Part shown: one piece after another, positions 1 to 7,611 of the stretch
Layout: the number at the start of each line of letters is the position of its first letter
Position numbering within the stretch: position 1 is the first letter of the stretch
Assembly: GCA_964593705.1 (NCBI GenBank)
Contig: CAZQIV010000127.1
Location: forward strand, 1 to 19,575
DNA length: 19,575 nt
Origin: SABY01 sp964593705
GTDB taxonomy: Bacteria > Bacteroidota > Bacteroidia > Bacteroidales > 4484-276
Direction of reading: 5' to 3'
Position numbers and translations under genes: made by a program
Notes under the pieces: model-generated
Seen by the model: only the letters and a program-made list of their open reading frames with translations
Databases searched by the model: none
Told to the model about the DNA's origin: nothing

Positions 1-8
1 TTCAGTAT

Positions 9-719
9 TCAATATTCAATATTCAAAAAAACCTCGTTCATCATATCATCCGCCCTGCTTGCGCCTTGGGTAGCTCCGCTCGATGTAATCACGATATTTC
101 CGCTATTTTCGAGAACAGGGGCAAAACCGCCCGACTTGGGGAAAGAAAGATAAACCACTTTTTTGTGCGCTGAAATGCCGTTAAGTAAGCTGGCCAGGTC
201 AGTAGCATAAATTTTTTGATTGTCGTAGCTGTAAAAGTAGTGTCCCGTGGCATCGCTGCCACCATGTCCCATTATCCATACAAAGAGGAAATCGTCGGCG
301 GTGATGGTGCTGGCAAGTGAAGTGAAACGGCTTTTAATTGTTGTATCATAGGCATTTTCATCAACTACATAGGTATGTCCATTTTCACCTGCCTTGTAGC
401 GGCCGTCTTGTCCTGTAAAAGTAAAATCCTGAACAGGATCACCTCCAAACAACACATGCACATTGTCCGCATCATATCCTTTGCCAAAATCTTCGTTGAT
501 CAACATTTCCCATGCAAGGTAGGCATCATTCCAAATCTCATCAAAACCATAAGTTCCGGGATCAATACCTCCATTCCATTGTTCTGCCAGTGGAATTATC
601 TGGGCATCGGGGTTTACATTTCCGCCAATTATTATGGCGTACTTTTCCTGGGCTACAAGTGTGCCCATAGTGGCAAATAGCGCCACGATCATTGTTAAAA
701 TCAAATTTTTCTTTGTCAT
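9..719 (-). CDS. Secreted caspase/gingipain-fold (clan CD, C13-like) protein, truncated and probably inactive
   Basis: The 236-residue product begins with a signal peptide (MTKK, hydrophobic core about 6-22, cleavage after LVA-23). The mature part resembles clan CD cysteine peptidases (caspase, legumain, gingipain fold): a beta-strand then GHGG with His152 (VWIMGHGG), and about 40 residues later a strand followed by SGGF. In active relatives the strand ends in a D-x-C-x-S-G-G type motif; here it reads LSFPKSGGF (191-199), so the catalytic cysteine position appears to be Pro194. The gene stops soon after ADDMMNEVF, and the last residues (NIEY) and the TGA are encoded inside an ATTCAAT repeat at the window edge. 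Family members normally continue past this point, so the 3' end is probably lost or frameshifted. Fold assignment is fairly sure; loss of activity is inferred from the missing cysteine. Confidence 0.7.
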   Translation of the reverse strand: MTKKNLILTMIVALFATMGTLVAQEKYAIIIGGNVNPDAQIIPLAEQWNGGIDPGTYGFDEIWNDAYLAWEMLINEDFGKGYDADNVHVLFGGDPVQDFTFTGQDGRYKAGENGHTYVVDENAYDTTIKSRFTSLASTITADDFLFVWIMGHGGSDATGHYFYSYDNQKIYATDLASLLNGISAHKKVVYLSFPKSGGFAPVLENSGNIVITSSGATQGASRADDMMNEVFLNIEY

Positions 720-739
720 TTTAATTTAAATTTGTGGCC

Positions 740-810
740 TTACCGGTTTCGGGGAAGGGCTGCATTGATGTTTCACAGACCATAGCAGCCGCTTCCCTTG
801 CCGCCGGTAA
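740..810. repeat. Imperfect inverted repeat between the two secreted-protein genes
   Basis: The left arm (740-763, starting TTACCGG and ending GGGCTGC) pairs imperfectly with the right arm (785-810, starting GCAGCC and ending CCGGTAA), with a loop of about 21 bases. It lies downstream of the BNR/T9SS gene and upstream of the caspase-fold gene, so it could end transcription of the former, but no T-run follows on the minus strand. An intergenic repeat is an equally good reading. The stretch 811-897 holds only AT-rich short repeats (AATTGTAAATTG type). Confidence 0.4.
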
Positions 811-897
811 ATACCGGTTAAGAAATGTTGAATTGTAAATTGTAAATTATGAATTATAAATTGGCTAATTCAAAATCTACCATTCAGCATTCACAAT

Positions 898-2538
898 TTA
901 TTTAATAATCTCCACGATATGCGTAACGGTTTTCCAACCTGACTGCAGGCGTACGAGGTACAGATGGGGGGCATTCTCCTTTCGGTATTTGCCTGTAACC
1001 TTCCATAATTGCCGGTACACACCGGGTGGTTTTATTTCGTTTATGAGTGTAACAATATGTTTTCCTGTCATGTCTGTTACTGACAGATTTACATGTTGGA
1101 GTTCATTGTTTTCAAATTCGATATAAACATCGCCTTGTGATGGATTGGGATAAATCTTTAACTCGGTTGTTTGCCTAACTACATCTTTTATGTTTGTAAC
1201 TATGTCATATTTTGATATCCAAATGTCTCCCAATAACACAACCTCACCTTTATAATACACTACATAAAGTTGGTTTCCTGAGATTATCATTTTCGGGAAG
1301 TTTATCATGTGCAATGCAGAATCAATAGGTTGACTTATCCATTGATTCCCACTTTCATAATAGTGTACGAGCATATTTTCCATATTCGAAGAGTTGTAAT
1401 ATTCATACTCAACAACATGCACATCATTATTTTGATCGATAGCTATTTGCTGTCCTACCTGTCGTTTATCAGTTCCTGAAACCAGATCGGGTGGTAACCA
1501 GGAGGTTCCCTCCTTTTTTGTGTGCATTGTGCCCTCGAAACCAATCCCTGGTGGAAATACGGATATCATTCGGTAGGCGGTTTCGGGAATATTTGACGTA
1601 TTTAATGAAATATCGATGTCAACCACCATTGTATCCTGGCTGATTATTTCTGGATTCTCCCAGGTATTTACATCTGTATCGAATATAAAATACTCTGGTT
1701 TTTCGACCCCAAAAATTTGATAAACCCCTGACCAATGCATTACAGGTTCTTCAATTGAATACATTGTGGGAAGGTGGGCAACAGATGAATCACAAAAAGG
1801 GCAATAAATATCACTCCAAGTATCTTCAATAAGATAACGATAGTACATATCTATCTGTCCCATTTGAGAACCAATAAACCAAAAAACATATGGCTTGTCG
1901 TTTTGATTAATAGCAATTGAACTATAATTCGAACCCGGCATTCCTTCCGAAACTGTAATGGGTTCACTCCATTGGTGGCCATCGTAGGTGAGCATTTTTA
2001 TTAATCTTCCTTCGGGTGTCCAGCTATTACCGTCGTGGGTGTAGGTAACATACAGTTTGTTTTTACTGTCGCAGGCTATGTGGGGCTGCAACATCCACAG
2101 GTCGGTGTTTTGCAAAAGGTCTAAGGGTTCGGTCCATGTAAGGCCATCGTCTTCGGATTTGGTGTACAAGATAAGCCAGTGGTAAGCTGAATTCTGATAT
2201 CTCCAGACAACATGAATGACTCCATTATTGTCAATCACCATATCAGGATCCATGCTGTAGCCGCCCAGGTTTGAGATGTTTATGGGCTCGGTCCATTGCT
2301 GCTGGGCACAGAGGGAGTAAGAAGACATGAATATCGAATACAGAATAATGAATATCGAATGCCGAAGCTTAGCTTCGTGCATGCACGACCAAAGGTCGGC
2401 ATATCGAAGGAGGGAAATAAAAGCGAATGTTGAATATCGAATAATGAATATTGAATATCGAAGGAAGTGAAAGAATGCGAATTTTGAATGGTGAATGGGG
2501 AGAGAAATAAGCTTTTGTTGATATGAAAAAGGTTTCAT
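898..2538 (-). CDS. BNR/sialidase-like beta-propeller protein with T9SS type A sorting domain
   Basis: This is a secreted 546-residue protein. The body has repeated beta-propeller strands (IHVVWRY, KLYVTYTHDG, KPYVFWFIG, VHVVEYEYY, QLYVVYYKG) and one clear Asp-box (SEDDGLTW, near residue 130), as in BNR/sialidase folds; sialidase active-site residues were not identified, so no enzyme activity is claimed. The C-terminal 80 residues (from LKIYPNPSQG) match the Por/T9SS type A sorting domain, which directs export by the type IX system and surface attachment or release. The N-terminus is doubtful: residues 1-75 are partly encoded by GAATATCGAA-type repeats and a palindromic element. Met53 (codon 2380-2382) would give a plausible signal peptide (MHEAKLRH, then SIFIILYSIF, ending SLCA before QQQW). 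The ORF start at 2538 is an alternative. Confidence 0.8.
   Translation of the reverse strand: MKPFSYQQKLISLPIHHSKFAFFHFLRYSIFIIRYSTFAFISLLRYADLWSCMHEAKLRHSIFIILYSIFMSSYSLCAQQQWTEPINISNLGGYSMDPDMVIDNNGVIHVVWRYQNSAYHWLILYTKSEDDGLTWTEPLDLLQNTDLWMLQPHIACDSKNKLYVTYTHDGNSWTPEGRLIKMLTYDGHQWSEPITVSEGMPGSNYSSIAINQNDKPYVFWFIGSQMGQIDMYYRYLIEDTWSDIYCPFCDSSVAHLPTMYSIEEPVMHWSGVYQIFGVEKPEYFIFDTDVNTWENPEIISQDTMVVDIDISLNTSNIPETAYRMISVFPPGIGFEGTMHTKKEGTSWLPPDLVSGTDKRQVGQQIAIDQNNDVHVVEYEYYNSSNMENMLVHYYESGNQWISQPIDSALHMINFPKMIISGNQLYVVYYKGEVVLLGDIWISKYDIVTNIKDVVRQTTELKIYPNPSQGDVYIEFENNELQHVNLSVTDMTGKHIVTLINEIKPPGVYRQLWKVTGKYRKENAPHLYLVRLQSGWKTVTHIVEIIK
2359..2402. repeat. Compact palindromic element with three adjacent hairpins
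   Basis: An outer 7-bp stem (ATGCCGA 2359-2365, TCGGCAT 2396-2402) encloses three adjoining inverted repeats: CGAAGCT-T-AGCTTCG (2363-2377), GTGCATGCAC (2377-2386) and GACC-AAA-GGTC (2387-2397). Outer and inner stems overlap by a few bases, so not all can form together. It is embedded in GAATATCGAA repeats inside the N-terminal coding region of the BNR/T9SS gene, in frame and without a stop. The ATG of one candidate start (Met53) is the centre of the middle palindrome. Confidence 0.65.
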
Positions 2539-2631
2539 AATATTTTTGTTTTATCAATGAAAGGGACATGTTATGACTGGCAATTATACAAATTATTTTT
2601 TGAAAATTCAAGTGATATTTTGTATTTATCT

Positions 2632-2757
2632 TTAGGGGGGGTAATTACTTGATTGTATGATGTTTGTGGCGATGGCGTTTTTGTGTATTTCACTTATAGT
2701 TATTAAAAAATCTATCAGCCTTTCTTCAAGGTCAAATTTTCTTTCGGGTGTTTTCAT
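2632..2757 (-). pseudogene. N-terminal remnant of a four-helix-bundle (23S rRNA intervening-sequence type) protein
   Basis: A 41-codon minus-strand reading frame starts at ATG 2755-2757 and ends at TAA 2632-2634. Its start, MKTPERKFDLEERLIDF, resembles the N-terminus of the small four-helix-bundle proteins first found in rRNA intervening sequences and common in Bacteroidota. Full-length members are about 115-130 residues with a following SGTS.ANYGEA-like motif; here similarity fades after about 35 residues (TNIIQSSNYPP) and the frame stops. It therefore looks like a decayed fragment. A short functional peptide cannot be excluded. Family assignment is from recalled family sequence and is moderate. 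Confidence 0.5.
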
Positions 2758-2779
2758 CTGTATAAAATTAGCCACAGCT

Positions 2780-2834
2780 TGTCCCGATTTTTCGGGAGAT
2801 GCACGAATGTCCGAAGGACTCCTATGGAGAAATT
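2780..2834. repeat. Dispersed intergenic repeat, one of two copies in the window
   Basis: This segment contains a small hairpin (CCCGA-TTTT-TCGGG, 2783-2796 region) followed by TGCACGAATGTCCGAAGGACTC and TATGGAGAAATT. Positions 2810-2834 recur in inverted orientation at the right edge of the window (19551-19575) with about 22 of 25 bases matching. Between this segment and the hairpin array, 2835-2936 holds no gene, only short GC-rich inverted repeats (CCCGCC-CTTTT-GGCGGG near 2904-2920). Confidence 0.55.
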
Positions 2835-2936
2835 GAAATGGATTTTATTCATGTCCCCCGATGGGTCGGGGCAGGCGTGGGTGTTAATAATTATTTAAGC
2901 CTGCCCGCCCTTTTGGCGGGAATATTTGATATTTCC

Positions 2937-3780
2937 ACTACTTTCGGGGGTAATTCATCGGATGACTGAAAAGGGGTAATCCGGGAAAGTCATCCGATGA
3001 ATGTTGTATAAGCAACAGTCACCTTGCGCATGAGAACAATGCAACTTCCGGGAGTTATTCATCGGATGACTGAAAAGGGGTAATCAGGAAAAGTCATCCG
3101 ATGAATAGTGCATAAGCAATTGACTCCTTGCATAAGGGAAAAATGCCACTCCCGGGAGTGACTCATCGGATGACTACATTCCAACACAAGTCACACCGTG
3201 AATTCCTTCTAAGAGAAAAGCAGGTTTTTAAAAATAAAGCACAACTGCCCTGAGTTATTCACGGTGTGACTAAAAACCGATAATCCTGGAAAAGTCTTCC
3301 GATGAATAGTGCATAAGCAATTGACTCCTTGCATAAGGGAACAATGCTACTTCCGGGAGTAATTCATCGGATGACTCAAAACTGGTAATCCGGGAAAGTC
3401 ATCCGATGAATGTTGTATAAGCAACAGTTACCTTTCGCATGGGAACAATGCCACTTCCAGGAGTAATTCATCGGATGACTAAAAACCTGAGATTGGGAAA
3501 AGTCATCCGATGAATAGTGTTTAAGCATTTGACACCTTGCATAAGGGAACAATGCAACTCCCGGGGGTGATTCATCGGATGACTACATTCCAACACAAGT
3601 CACACCGTGAATTCCTTCTAAGAGAGAAGCAGGTTTTTAAAAGTAAAGCCCAACTGCCCTGAGCTATTCACGGTGTGACTATTCCGGGGGACACACAAGT
3701 CACACCGTGAATTATTTCCAAAAGTGTAACAGGTTTTTTAAAATAAAGTACAACTGCCCTGAGCTATTCACGGTGTGACT
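2937..3780. repeat. Tandem array of 83-84 bp hairpin elements (8 complete, 1 truncated) with covarying arms
   Basis: Each unit has 15-bp inverted arms and a loop of about 53-54 bases. Class A units have left arm AGTCATCCGATGAAT and right arm ATTCATCGGATGACT; class B units have AGTCACACCGTGAAT and ATTCACGGTGTGACT. Complete units: 2988-3071 (A), 3092-3175 (A, one arm mismatch), 3189-3271 (B), 3293-3376 (A, one mismatch), 3397-3480 (A), 3501-3584 (A), 3598-3680 (B), 3698-3780 (B). A truncated class A unit keeps only its loop end and right arm (about 2937-2967). Units are separated by 13-21 bp. Loops are conserved within a class and differ between classes, although length is kept. Arm ends (AGTCA, TGAAT) are constant while the inner five bases change together on both arms. 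The first three complete units recur 409 bp later. No ORF or CRISPR-type spacer structure is present. Function is unknown. Confidence 0.95.
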
Positions 3781-3791
3781 CAATCCAAATA

Positions 3792-3826
3792 TAAAAAAAA
3801 ACAGCCTCCAAAAAGAGGCTGTTTAA
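3792..3826 (-). terminator. Rho-independent terminator of the NuoE/NuoF/fusion operon
   Basis: On the minus strand an 8-bp stem ACAGCCTC / GAGGCTGT (3815-3822 and 3801-3808) with a 6-base loop is followed directly by a run of about nine T (3792-3800). It lies about 50 bases past the stop of the 1233-residue gene. The hairpin with immediate T-run is a textbook intrinsic terminator. It also separates the operon from the hairpin array. Confidence 0.9.
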
Positions 3827-3875
3827 GTTCAAATATTGAAGTTTTGACCTGGGGTTTTTAAATCCCCCAATTTGC

Positions 3876-6800
3876 TTATTTGAATGAAATTTCAAATTCA
3901 TCATCAAAACGCTTATTCACAATATCGCAGCCATGGTTGAACATCCGGTTGAAATTATCGTGTTTGGTGCTGTGCAATTGGAATTTTCGTTTTTCGGGAT
4001 TGGTGGCAGGGGGAAGCAAACCAAAAGCTTCCCACAAGGCTTCTTCCATATCGGCAATGCCGTTTACACCCAACTTACCCAGTAGGTCGATAATTTGCTT
4101 TGGCGAAGGATTTTCAACAGCCGAATCCAACTGTTTCTCAAACTTTTGAATATGTTTTTGGGTAGTTGTAAAACTTCCTCCTATTTCGAAGGGGAGCGAT
4201 GCAGGCATGATTAGGTCGGCTTCTTCGGCGGTCTCGGTCATAAAATAATCCTGTACCATGATGAAGTCGGGCTTATCAAACCATCCTTCTACTTCCTCCT
4301 TATTTACTGCGCATCCCAGTGGATCTTCGCCAAAAATGAAGAGATTTTTTAACAAACCTTCTTTTAGCAATTTGTAAGGGCTGTTGATGTTTACGGGAAT
4401 ATCAGCAACTCCCCACTTTTGCTTGAGTTTGTTGATTACCTGCGGATTGTCGTAAGGTTGAAACCCGGGAGCTATTTTATGGCAGCCCCCCATATCTATC
4501 ACACCCTGCGAATTGTTTTTCTCTTTAAGTGCAAGCAATCCCTGGGCTGTTTTGCCAAGTTTTCCGGTAATAATGGCCAGGTTGAAGAGTTCGAAACTTA
4601 CGTTGGATGAAAGTTCTTTTTCTGAAAAGACCAGCACGGCATTGGGCTCATTGTTGAAATCTTTGGCAAATTGTGCCAGCTCATCAATGCAACAAACTCC
4701 TGATTTTTCGAAAAGGTCATCAAAATCTTCATCCATCAATTTTGATTTATACTCCTCAAATTGAACCGACCGGTCATTAATAAACAACTGGTTTTGCAAT
4801 CCGGTGGAAAGTATAAAATAGTTGACGGCTTTTACAAAGTAGTAAAAATCTTTGATGTCGTGAACTTTATCCACCTTGTGTTTCATCCCGCTATTTTCGT
4901 CATTGCTAACAAGTTCTACAGGAACTTTATATCGATTACGGGCACTAAAAATAATGTGGTTTACCAAAGGATGATCAATATGCAGATTTGATCCCAGGAT
5001 AAAAATTCGGCTTGCCTTTTTCATGTCCTCAAAAGGAACATTTGCCATCGAATTTTGTCCGTATCCAATTCCGCGACCCAAATAGTGGAAGCAATTAATG
5101 TTGTTGGTTTTGGCTCCGGCACGTGCCAGTTTCTGAACCATATAAATTTCTTCGTTGGTGAGGCGTGCTCCTGCAAAAAAGGCATTGTCGTCCGGGTTTA
5201 CACCTTTTATTCTGTCGGTGATAATGTCGTAGGCTTCTTCAAAAGAAATCTCCTGGAATTCTTCTCCTTTTCTCAGCAGGGGTTTGGTGATGCGGGATTG
5301 ATCGTTCAAATAATTATATCCAAACTTAGCCTGCCTGCTTATATTCCCGTCTTTATTTATTTCACCTTTCAGTCCGGTAGCCCGCATAACAAAACCGCCT
5401 TTGTGGTGCAGTTCCATTTCAAAACCTTCAGAGCCATAGTTGTCGATGGTTTTGATGGTGTCGGTTTTTACAGGACCCGGTTTAAACAAAACATTCTCGG
5501 TAATGGCGCCTGTTGGGCAGGCAGAAATGCACATACCACACGATTCGCACATAGTGTCGTTGAGCGAGCTGCCCATACTGGGTGCCACGTAGGTATCAAA
5601 TCCGCGTTCAACCAACCCGAGGGCATTGGCACCTACAACCTCTTTGCAAATTCGCACACAACGGGCGCAAAGAATACATTTATTGTTGTCGATTTCGATA
5701 AAAGGATGTGAGAAATCTACTTCATATTCCCGGTGTTTACCTTCATATTTTTGTTGTTCAGCTTCGTATTCTGTCGAATGTTTTCTAAGATCACAAGTAA
5801 AATATTCGCTACAACCACATTCCAAACAACGATGGGTTTCAGCAAGTGCCACTTCTTCATTTTCATAACCCAGTTCCACCTCATCGAAATTCATCCTGTC
5901 GTTAGGATCCATGGTGGGCATTTCATGACGGAGTTGTTTCTGGTAGCGTCCGATGTAATCTTTGGAATCCTGGCTATGAAAATTGTCCCGGCGGCTTATA
6001 AATTCTTTCTTTTCAGGAACAAGCGGTTCACCCATCAAATACTGATGACAACTGCGTGACGCAATTTTGGCCTGTGCAATGGCTTCGATGATGGTGGCAG
6101 GGCCTGTAACGCCATCGCCGGCAGCAAACATAGATGGAATGCCGGTTTGCAGGCTTGTGCGATCAGCCTCAATATCGCCCCAGCGGTTCACCTTAAGTTG
6201 TTGGTCGCTTGAATAAGCATTTACATCCTCAAGGAAGTTCACGTTGGTTTTTTGCCCGATGGCAGCCAAAATAAAATCTACTTCCAGTTCAAATTCCGAA
6301 CCTTCAATAGGCACCGGACGTTGGCGGCCTGAGGAATCAGGGGCACCAAGTTCCATTTTTAGACAGGTGATGGATTTTACAGCCCCGTCTTTGTCCTTGT
6401 TTACTTTTTTAGGATTGGTAAGGAAAAGGTATTCCACACCTTCCAGTTTAGATTCGTGAATTTCGATGGGGTTGGCAGGCATTTCCTTTTCGGTACGCCT
6501 GTAAATAACATAAACCTTATCGGCTTTGCAGCGGATGGATGTCCGGCAGCAATCCATCGCGGTATTTCCACCACCAACAACAGCTACTATTTTGCCGGTT
6601 AAATCATACTTTTGCTGGGTTATTTCCATGTTGCGCAGGAAATCGATGCCTGAGAAAACATTTGTGGCATCATCGCCCTCGCAACCAATTAGGGTTCCGC
6701 GCTGCGAACCGATAGTGAGTATAACGGAATCATAGCGTTCTTTAAGTCCCATATAATTGAGATTGTCGCCAAGTTTGCGATTGTAAAAAATGCGTACACC

Positions 6801-7577
6801 CAATTCAGTAACTGCCGCGACCTCTTTATCAATAATATCGTTTGGTAAGCGATATTCAGGAATACCATACCTGAGCCAACCGCCCGGTAAGGGGCCTGCT
6901 TCAAAAATATCGCACTGATGGCCTTTTTGTTGAAGGAAATATGCAGACGACAAACCACCGGGGCCTGCACCGATGATGGCTATTTTTTTACCCGTCGAAG
7001 GGGCTACATCCGGTATATACCGGTCTGGTGACTCCAAATCAATGTCGGAAGCAAAACGCTTGAGGTAGTCTATACCAACGCCTGCGCCTTCATTCAATAA
7101 ATTCCTGCGGCAGGCAGCTTCGCACGGGCGTACACACACCCGGCCACAGATAGCAGGTAATGGATTTACTTCTTTAATAAGTCCCACGGCTTCGCTGTAC
7201 AATCCTTTTTCGATGAGTGAAATGTATCCCTGCACATCCACACCGGCCGGGCAGGTTTCTTTGCAGGGTGCCACGCAGTCGGCATAATGGTTGCTCACCA
7301 TCAAATCAAGAGCGGCTTTGCGGGCTTTTCTAACCCTGTCGTTCTCGGTATTGATTTTCATCCCCTCATTTATTATTGTGGAACAAGCAGGCTGCAATCC
7401 ACGAAGACCGGCGACTTCCACAACGCACAAAAAGCATGACGAATAAGGGTCAAGGCGTGGATCGTTGCATAAGGTGGGAATGTTTATCTTGTATCTGTTG
7501 GCCAGTTCAAGGATAGTTTCTCCCTGCTTGCCGTTTACGATTTTTCCGTTGAGTAAAATATTTAAACTATCGTTCAT
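3876..7577 (-). CDS. Multidomain iron-sulfur flavoprotein: NuoG-type [2Fe-2S] + GltD/NfnB-like + ferredoxin + degenerate formate-dehydrogenase-like domain
   Basis: The 1233 residues contain, in order: a [2Fe-2S] domain (Cys37, 48, 51, 65); a GltD/NfnB N-terminal cluster region (Cys101, 105, 109; CGRVC 144-148, then 152, 156); an FAD Rossmann motif GAGPGG (203-208); an NAD(P) motif GGGNTA (335-340) with an IYRRTEKEMPA segment typical of NADPH-using relatives; the flavoprotein end GDGVTGPAT (about 488); RCLECGC (583-589); two [4Fe-4S] sets (Cys634, 637, 640, 644; 677, 680, 683, 687); and a molybdopterin-oxidoreductase-like domain from about 705. That last domain lacks all four usual cluster cysteines (aligned D712, G715, F719, S747), the Mo/W-ligating Cys/Sec (aligned Gly834) and the C-terminal cofactor-binding domain. 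It is therefore unlikely to oxidise formate and may be structural, as in NuoG. As last gene after nuoE- and nuoF-like genes, it is probably the large subunit of a soluble NAD(P)H/ferredoxin complex. Electron bifurcation is inferred. Confidence 0.88.
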   Translation of the reverse strand: MNDSLNILLNGKIVNGKQGETILELANRYKINIPTLCNDPRLDPYSSCFLCVVEVAGLRGLQPACSTIINEGMKINTENDRVRKARKAALDLMVSNHYADCVAPCKETCPAGVDVQGYISLIEKGLYSEAVGLIKEVNPLPAICGRVCVRPCEAACRRNLLNEGAGVGIDYLKRFASDIDLESPDRYIPDVAPSTGKKIAIIGAGPGGLSSAYFLQQKGHQCDIFEAGPLPGGWLRYGIPEYRLPNDIIDKEVAAVTELGVRIFYNRKLGDNLNYMGLKERYDSVILTIGSQRGTLIGCEGDDATNVFSGIDFLRNMEITQQKYDLTGKIVAVVGGGNTAMDCCRTSIRCKADKVYVIYRRTEKEMPANPIEIHESKLEGVEYLFLTNPKKVNKDKDGAVKSITCLKMELGAPDSSGRQRPVPIEGSEFELEVDFILAAIGQKTNVNFLEDVNAYSSDQQLKVNRWGDIEADRTSLQTGIPSMFAAGDGVTGPATIIEAIAQAKIASRSCHQYLMGEPLVPEKKEFISRRDNFHSQDSKDYIGRYQKQLRHEMPTMDPNDRMNFDEVELGYENEEVALAETHRCLECGCSEYFTCDLRKHSTEYEAEQQKYEGKHREYEVDFSHPFIEIDNNKCILCARCVRICKEVVGANALGLVERGFDTYVAPSMGSSLNDTMCESCGMCISACPTGAITENVLFKPGPVKTDTIKTIDNYGSEGFEMELHHKGGFVMRATGLKGEINKDGNISRQAKFGYNYLNDQSRITKPLLRKGEEFQEISFEEAYDIITDRIKGVNPDDNAFFAGARLTNEEIYMVQKLARAGAKTNNINCFHYLGRGIGYGQNSMANVPFEDMKKASRIFILGSNLHIDHPLVNHIIFSARNRYKVPVELVSNDENSGMKHKVDKVHDIKDFYYFVKAVNYFILSTGLQNQLFINDRSVQFEEYKSKLMDEDFDDLFEKSGVCCIDELAQFAKDFNNEPNAVLVFSEKELSSNVSFELFNLAIITGKLGKTAQGLLALKEKNNSQGVIDMGGCHKIAPGFQPYDNPQVINKLKQKWGVADIPVNINSPYKLLKEGLLKNLFIFGEDPLGCAVNKEEVEGWFDKPDFIMVQDYFMTETAEEADLIMPASLPFEIGGSFTTTQKHIQKFEKQLDSAVENPSPKQIIDLLGKLGVNGIADMEEALWEAFGLLPPATNPEKRKFQLHSTKHDNFNRMFNHGCDIVNKRFDDEFEISFK

Positions 7578-7611
7578 TTTTCTATCGGTCTTTGATGTTA
7601 AATAGTTTGGC

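Noticed and set aside
2369..2611. 80-residue minus-strand open frame overlapping the T9SS gene start
   Set aside because: Composed of repeat-derived words in another frame; no family features.
2937..3780. CRISPR array
   Set aside because: Repeats alternate in orientation, the between-arm segments are themselves repeated rather than unique, and no cas gene is present.
2937..3780. Integron attC cassette array
   Set aside because: Arms lack the RYYYAAC/GTTRRRY core sites, there are no ORFs between units, and no integrase gene is seen.
5055..5711. 218-residue plus-strand open frame
   Set aside because: It lies wholly antisense to the conserved ferredoxin and flavoprotein region of the 1233-residue gene and shows no recognisable domain.
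3876..7577. Functional formate dehydrogenase or NiFe/FeFe hydrogenase large subunit
   Set aside because: The Mo/W ligand, the adjacent cluster cysteines and the cofactor C-terminal domain are missing, and there are no H-cluster motifs.
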